64,000 nt of DNA, taken from positions 434,001 through 498,000 of the forward strand of contig NZ_JABJRC010000001.1 in the NCBI RefSeq assembly GCF_013131805.1. Reading direction: 5' to 3'. Below the pieces are notes generated by a model that ran no database searches, was not told where the DNA came from, and saw only the letters and a program-made list of their open reading frames with translations. The stretch comes from Kribbella sandramycini. Its GTDB lineage: Bacteria; Actinomycetota; Actinomycetes; Propionibacteriales; Kribbellaceae. Made by a program: the position numbers and the translations under genes. This document shows, in pieces, positions 59,521 through 64,000 of the stretch. Every line of letters starts with the position of its first letter. The first letter of the stretch is position 1.

Positions 59521-61284
59521 TCAGGGCTGCTTCAGGAACAGCGAGGTGAACTCGGGCAACCCCTGCGACGGGTCGTTGATCGGGTGACCGATGTTGGTAC
59601 CGACCAGGAACGCGGACCGCGACTGGTAGATCGGGAGCGCCGGCAGGTACTCCTCCATGATCTTCTTGTCCAGCTTGATCCAGGCCTTGGTCTTCAGGGC
59701 CTCTTCCGGGTCCAGCTGGTTGACCTTGTCGATCTCCGCGTCCAGCGCCTTGTCGGTCAGCTGACCGACGCTGTTGCCCAGCTCGATCGCGTCGGAGCGG
59801 AACAGCACCGGCGCCCACGAGGAGCCGCTCGGCCAGTCGGAGCACCAGCCCACCGGCGACTTCAGCGTGTTGACCGGAGCGTTCTGGTCACCGGTGACCT
59901 CACGGATCTTGGCGGTCGGGACGCCGATCGCCTTGACCTTGAAGCCGGCCTTGACCAGCGCCTGCTCGCGAACCTGGCTGCGCGTCGTGGCGATCTTCTG
60001 GTCGTTCGAGTAGTACCAGGAGACCTCGAACCCGACCGCGTTGGCCTCTTCCAGCATCTGCTTGGCCTTGGCCGGGTCGCCGTCACCCTTGCCGTTCAGG
60101 CCCGGAACCTCGTAGTTCTCCCAGCCCGGCACCGACGGCGACATGTAGGTCGAGGTGGCCGGCTCGGCCAGGGAGGTCCAACCCGCGACCTTGCGCTCGG
60201 TGTCGTACGGGTACGCGGCCGCGATGGCCTTCCGGACCGGCAGCGGGATCTTGCGGGTGTCCATCGGGAACATCCGGTTACACGTCGCCGGCCCCTGGAT
60301 CAGCTGGTCCTTCTTGTTGCCGTTGTTCAGCTCCGGGACCAGGGTCGCGTCGATGTTGCTGTAGGTCATCGCGCTGGCATCCGGACCGGTGCTGGCGAGG
60401 ATCTGGTTCTGGATCTTCAGCGTGTCGAGACCGAACTTGAAGTTGAAGCCGTCGACGTACTGGTGCCGAACCGGATCGGTGTTCGGGTCCCAGTTCGGGT
60501 TCTTGACGAGCTTGAGCTCGGCGCCCGGGTTCAGCGACTGGACCATGTAGGGACCGGTGGCCAGCGGCTTGCTCTGGTACGCGTCCTTGGTGTCCTTGGC
60601 CTTCGGGATCGGCGTGAACAGCGGGAACGCCGCGAAGAACGGCAGGTCGCCGAACGGCTTGCGCAACTTGATCACCAGCGTGCTGTCGTCCGGCGTCTCG
60701 ACACCGGCGAAGCTGTCGCCGTTCGGGCCGTACGGGCCCTTGAACTTGTCACCGTCCAGGAAGTACTGGATCTGGTAGCCCGGGCCGTTGTTGTAGAGGT
60801 CGTGGGCGAAGGACCGCTTGATCGAATACGCGTAGTCCTCGGCCTTGACGTCGGTGCCGTCGGAGTACTTGATGCCCTTCTTCAGCTTGAAGGTCCAGGT
60901 CAGCTTGTCGTCCGACACCTTGCCCAGGTCCTCGGCGAGGTCCGGAACCAGGACCGGCTTGTGATCCGGTCCGTCCAGCCGGTACTGGGTCAGCGACCGC
61001 AGATACAGCTTCTGGATCTGGAAGCCGTCGGTGTAGTACGTGTCGGTCGGGTCGAACGTGGACGGCGTGACGTCGGACAGGACGGTGACGGTCCCGCCCT
61101 TCTTCGCGCCGTCGACCTCGGCGGCCGGGCCCTTCGCGGACTCGTCCATGACCTTGGTCTGGGTCGCGTTCGTCTGCCCGCCGCTGTCGCCGCCGGTGCC
61201 TCCGTTGTTCGAGGACGGGCTGCCACAGGCTACGGCGGCCAGCATGACCGTCGCCGAAACCGCGGTGATCCGTTTCCACTGCAT
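59521..61284 (-). CDS. Peptide/oligosaccharide ABC transporter substrate-binding lipoprotein
   Basis: The 587-residue protein starts at ATG 61284 with AAGGAG upstream. The signal MQWKRITAVSATVMLAAVAC ends in lipid-attachment Cys20. A Gly/Asn/Thr linker follows, then the SBP_bac_5 fold (TPSTFDPTDTYYTDGFQIQKL, LTWTFKLKKGIKYSDGT, LATGPYMVQSLNPG). Members bind peptides, nickel or sugars. It sits second in the operon, after one permease. The substrate is unknown. Confidence 0.92.
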   Translation of the reverse strand: MQWKRITAVSATVMLAAVACGSPSSNNGGTGGDSGGQTNATQTKVMDESAKGPAAEVDGAKKGGTVTVLSDVTPSTFDPTDTYYTDGFQIQKLYLRSLTQYRLDGPDHKPVLVPDLAEDLGKVSDDKLTWTFKLKKGIKYSDGTDVKAEDYAYSIKRSFAHDLYNNGPGYQIQYFLDGDKFKGPYGPNGDSFAGVETPDDSTLVIKLRKPFGDLPFFAAFPLFTPIPKAKDTKDAYQSKPLATGPYMVQSLNPGAELKLVKNPNWDPNTDPVRHQYVDGFNFKFGLDTLKIQNQILASTGPDASAMTYSNIDATLVPELNNGNKKDQLIQGPATCNRMFPMDTRKIPLPVRKAIAAAYPYDTERKVAGWTSLAEPATSTYMSPSVPGWENYEVPGLNGKGDGDPAKAKQMLEEANAVGFEVSWYYSNDQKIATTRSQVREQALVKAGFKVKAIGVPTAKIREVTGDQNAPVNTLKSPVGWCSDWPSGSSWAPVLFRSDAIELGNSVGQLTDKALDAEIDKVNQLDPEEALKTKAWIKLDKKIMEEYLPALPIYQSRSAFLVGTNIGHPINDPSQGLPEFTSLFLKQP

Positions 61285-61325
61285 GGTCGGGTTTCTCCTT
61301 TTCTGCCGCTCGGGCAATCGCCGCA

Positions 61326-62333
61326 CTACCGGCGAGTCTTGGGGTCGAAGGCGTCCCGGATGGCGTCACCCAGGAGGGCGAGCGCAAGCACCAGGATGGT
61401 GATCGCGATCACCGGCAGCCACAGGTACATCGGGTCGGCCTTGAACCAGTTGGTGGCGGTGGCGATCGTCTGGCCCCACGAGGGAACCGGCTCGATCAGA
61501 CCGACACCGAGGAACGAGAGCCCGGCCTCAGCGGTGACGTACGCCGGCAAGGCCAGCGAGGCCGAGATGACGATCGGGGCGACCAGGTTGGGCAGCAGTT
61601 CCTTGAAGAGGATCCGCTGCGTGGACACTCCGATGGCCTTGGCGGCCAGGACGAACTCACGTTCGCGCAGCGAGAGCACCTCGCCGCGGATGACACGTGC
61701 CAGTCCGGCCCAGCCGAAGAACGAGAGCACGAAGATCAGCACGTAGAACCGGGTGCTCGCCTGCTCCTCGGGGCTGAGCGTGAACGCCCCGCCGCGCCAG
61801 GACTCGACGATCGGCACCATCGCGATCGCGAACAGCAGGTACGGCAGGCTCAGCACGAAGTCGATCACCCACGAGATGACCCGGTCGACCCAGCCGCCGA
61901 GGAAGCCCGCCAGCAGGCCCATCACGACCCCGACCGTCGTCCCGAACAGGGTCGCCACCGACGCGACGATCAGCGACGGGCGGGCGCCGTACACCCAGCG
62001 GGCGAACAGGTCGCGACCGGTGCGCGGCTCGACGCCGAACCAGTGGTCGGAGGTGAACCCGATGGTCGGGAATCCGAACTCGTCGACCAATTTCACGTTG
62101 AAGGTGGAGATGTCGCCACCCTCGAGTTTGGCCAGCAGGGGCGCGAACACCGCGACCAGAACGAAGAACAGCACGATGCACGCGCAGACGATCGCGACCT
62201 TGTCCTTACGGAGCCGATCGATCGCGATCCGGGTCGGAGACTTGCCGTGCGCGACACCACTCGCGCGGACCGGCTCGGCCGATGCCGGGTGCTCCTCGAT
62301 CCCCACACTCGAGTCAGGGGCCCCAATGCTCAT
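61326..62333 (-). CDS. ABC transporter permease (DppC/OppC type)
   Basis: The 335-residue protein starts at ATG 62333 (GGAG upstream). A longer open frame to 62435 has poor composition and no ribosome site. Features are IAIDRLRKDKVAIVCACIVL, GVEPRTGRDLFARWVYGAR, EREFVLAAKAIGVSTQRILFKELLPN (EAA loop, in two parts) and C-terminal DAFDPKTRR. It heads the operon C-A-B-D-F; the more common order begins with the binding protein. Confidence 0.92.
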   Translation of the reverse strand: MSIGAPDSSVGIEEHPASAEPVRASGVAHGKSPTRIAIDRLRKDKVAIVCACIVLFFVLVAVFAPLLAKLEGGDISTFNVKLVDEFGFPTIGFTSDHWFGVEPRTGRDLFARWVYGARPSLIVASVATLFGTTVGVVMGLLAGFLGGWVDRVISWVIDFVLSLPYLLFAIAMVPIVESWRGGAFTLSPEEQASTRFYVLIFVLSFFGWAGLARVIRGEVLSLREREFVLAAKAIGVSTQRILFKELLPNLVAPIVISASLALPAYVTAEAGLSFLGVGLIEPVPSWGQTIATATNWFKADPMYLWLPVIAITILVLALALLGDAIRDAFDPKTRR

Positions 62334-62630
62334 GCGCGCTCCAAATTCGCTTGACAGCCCGGATTCCTCCACGCCGCGCGCTAGCCTGCCCGACTGTCCG
62401 GCACCAAACCAGCCGTGTTCCCGACCAGTGCGCAAATCGTTACCGGAAGACGTACCAGACCCGAATTTTTACCCCATTTGCTCACTTTCCGCAGTCAAAC
62501 CTACGCAAAATGCGTCGGCACAGCACCGACAGTGGCCAATTTGTGCCACAAAAATAACAGAATGTAACAATCGGCCCTTTTCCGAGATCTTCCCGATTCC
62601 CCCGAAATCGCCCCTCCGAACACCCCTGGA
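62334..62630. promoter_or_regulatory. Regulatory region of the dpp operon
   Basis: This 297-base gap is less GC-rich than its surroundings. It contains a perfect 13-base palindrome, TTTGTG-C-CACAAA (62540-62552), and on the minus strand a TTGACT hexamer near 62496 without a well-spaced -10. Runs of A/T occur at 62464-62470 and 62550-62556. I see no open frame or RNA gene in it. The palindrome is a candidate operator for the dpp genes. Confidence 0.4.
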
Positions 62631-64000
62631 TCACCCCTCGCCGAGCAACCCCAGCTGCTGCCGAAGTTCGTGCGCGCCCTCGAGCGTCGCTCCCGGAATC
62701 GCCGCGGAAAGGGTCTGGTGCGCTTCCCCGACGCGCCCGGCGACGAAGAGCAGCCGGGCCCACCCGATGGCGACGCGCACCCGGCCGCCCGCGTTCGGGC
62801 GCCGGTCGAGAATCTCCTCGGCCCGGAGTAACACCTCGCCAGCTTCACTCAGGCGGCCGGTGATGACGAGCACCTGAGCCGCCATGGCTAGGACGTGCGC
62901 CAATCCCAGCTCGTCTCCCAGTCGTTCGACGATTTGCTGTGCTTCCCGCACATGCGTCTGCAACTCGGCTGTGTGCCGCACTCCCAGGTCCGGCTCTGCC
63001 AACAAGGCCTCGGCGAGCATGACCAGCCGGATGGCGCGGGTTCGGCTCTGTGTGTCGTCAACCCGGCAGATCGCCCGTGCCACCTTCTGGGCCTCGGCGA
63101 TCCGGCCCAGACCGTACAAGGCGCCGTACTGCTGATCCAGAGCCCAGGACTGGTCAGCCGCGGGATCATGTTCGGCCAGCTCGTACATCTCATCGGCCAC
63201 GGCGAGCATGCGCTCGTAGTCCGCGCGGGCGCCGGCTGCCCAGCAAACCTGGTTGAGTGCACCGAGCAGAAGCGGCACCGAGCCCGCACGGCGGGCGGAG
63301 TCGACAGCTCGCTCGGCCAGCTCGGCCAGCAGCTCCGGAGCAGCGTCGGCCTGGGCGAACACGCCGAACAACGAGCGATCCAGCTCCGCCTCCAGGCCGA
63401 CGTCGGCGGTACCGGCGACGGCGTCCCGTGCGGTTTGCAGAACCGCGAGCCGGTCATCACGAGAGTCTCGGACCAGCAGATAGCCGCGGAAACGCACTGC
63501 CAGCATGCCGGCGCTCCGCGGCCAGGGGCCGGCCGCGCGTTCCACTGCGGCCCGGATCACCGACACCTCGCCGTCCAGCCAGTCGGCGCCGGCAGCGGCT
63601 GCGGCCTCGATGGCCGGCAAGGCCGGGCCGCCGCCAGGATCGACCTCGATCTGGCTGACCAGCGAATGGTCGATGGCAGCGTCGGCGATCGTGAGCAGGC
63701 GGAGGACCGTGTCGAGGTAACGACTCTCGTAAACGTCGCGGTCGGGCCGCTCGAGGTCGGCGTACAGCTCGGCAGTGCGGGCGCGGAGCAGGCCGTGCAG
63801 GCCGTAGCGGGGTGGAGCGACTCGGCGGAGCTGGATCAGGCCGAGGGCGGTGAGGGAGTCGAGGACGGCAGCTACTGACGTCTCGTCGGTGTCGAGGAGG
63901 GCGGCGGCCACCCACGGGCCGAACTCGTCGGCGGTGACGATGGCGAGGCGGGTGAAGAGGGCCTGGGCTTCGGGGGTGGCTAGGGCGAGGGTGAGGTCGA
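62631..64000 (-). CDS. AfsR/SARP-like NB-ARC/TPR regulator, N-terminus beyond the window
   Basis: The frame is open from the stop at 62631 to the window edge. Its first visible residues (LTLALATPEAQALFTRLAIV, EFGPWVAAALLDTDE) align closely with the NB-ARC end of the regulator at 53257 (LVDSEARQLLERLSLV, EFPAWVAAPLLDTDE). About 430 residues of TPR-like helices follow. A GTG at 63911 is only an internal valine. The DNA-binding and P-loop parts should lie beyond 64000. It ends about 300 bases upstream of the dpp operon. Confidence 0.8.
   Translation of the reverse strand, partial: DLTLALATPEAQALFTRLAIVTADEFGPWVAAALLDTDETSVAAVLDSLTALGLIQLRRVAPPRYGLHGLLRARTAELYADLERPDRDVYESRYLDTVLRLLTIADAAIDHSLVSQIEVDPGGGPALPAIEAAAAAGADWLDGEVSVIRAAVERAAGPWPRSAGMLAVRFRGYLLVRDSRDDRLAVLQTARDAVAGTADVGLEAELDRSLFGVFAQADAAPELLAELAERAVDSARRAGSVPLLLGALNQVCWAAGARADYERMLAVADEMYELAEHDPAADQSWALDQQYGALYGLGRIAEAQKVARAICRVDDTQSRTRAIRLVMLAEALLAEPDLGVRHTAELQTHVREAQQIVERLGDELGLAHVLAMAAQVLVITGRLSEAGEVLLRAEEILDRRPNAGGRVRVAIGWARLLFVAGRVGEAHQTLSAAIPGATLEGAHELRQQLGLLGEG

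Noticed and set aside
58678..61746. A plus-strand open frame of about 1000 codons across the dpp genes
   Set aside because: It is antisense to three clear transporter genes, is made of Arg/Asp/Val-rich sequence and has no recognisable motif.
1..64000. CRISPR arrays, tRNA or rRNA genes, insertion sequences, prophage or integrase genes
   Set aside because: None was seen by eye; no spaced direct repeats, cloverleaf genes or transposase motifs were noticed.

Overview
The window is GC-rich actinobacterial chromosome. Evidence includes many GTG starts, tightly overlapping genes, leaderless-type promoters, AfsR/SARP-like regulators, a PspA/PspAA pair, a DUF3043 protein and an SCO2322-like protein. 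The overall look fits a Nocardioidaceae/Kribbella-type organism, but the genus is inference. I see no rRNA, tRNA, CRISPR array, insertion sequence or prophage.

Layout. 1-3.5 kb: the tail of a LamG-type protein, then two tandem secreted beta-propeller paralogues. 3.5-42.6 kb: a large cell-surface polysaccharide locus. It holds two minus-strand operons. The first (9.0 to 3.5 kb) encodes an initiating sugar-phosphate transferase, GDP-fucose synthesis (gmd, fcl), a WecG/TagA-type glycosyltransferase and a flippase. The second (21.3 to 9.3 kb, 12 genes) encodes an unusual nucleotide-sugar cassette (SDR, C-methyltransferase, cytidylyltransferase, PIG-L deacetylase, a second methyltransferase-like protein, RmlC-like epimerase, aminotransferase), then a PAP2 phosphatase, glycosyltransferases, a pyruvyl transferase and a second flippase. 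A small toxin-antitoxin island (22.3-24.3 kb) follows. Plus-strand operons come next. One is ugd, GT4, asnB, a two-domain oxidoreductase and a heparinase/alginate-lyase-like protein. The other is two chain-length proteins, an O-antigen polymerase/ligase, a GT4 and a beta-helix protein. A sigma factor and a second initiating transferase close the locus.

42.8-45.9 kb: envelope-stress genes pspA/pspAA, DUF3043, an aldo/keto reductase and a small conserved protein. 46.0-51.5 kb: an ECF vitamin transporter (SCO2322-like protein, EcfT, fused double ATPase, S component) joined to cobU and cobS, pointing to corrinoid uptake and salvage. 51.5-53.2 kb: a ROK regulator and a DUF5648-like secreted protein, both with leaderless-type starts. 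53.3-64 kb: a complete peptide/oligosaccharide ABC transporter (dppC-A-B-D-F order) lying between two AfsR/SARP-like NB-ARC/TPR regulators, the second cut by the window edge.

The strongest new observation is a repeated promoter-like signal, TGTATCA followed 16-17 bases later by CTCT or ATCT. It lies 37-46 bases from four starts that head polysaccharide operons or genes: the 12-gene operon, the divergent methyltransferase, ugd and the first chain-length gene. I saw it at no other intergenic site. It could define a dedicated polysaccharide regulon, possibly served by the sigma factor at 40.3-40.9 kb. Other points of interest are a frameshifted HigB-type toxin beside an intact antitoxin, a second toxin-antitoxin-like pair whose antitoxin is an internal duplication, a methyltransferase paralogue lacking catalytic residues, and paired chain-length proteins with decayed kinase domains.
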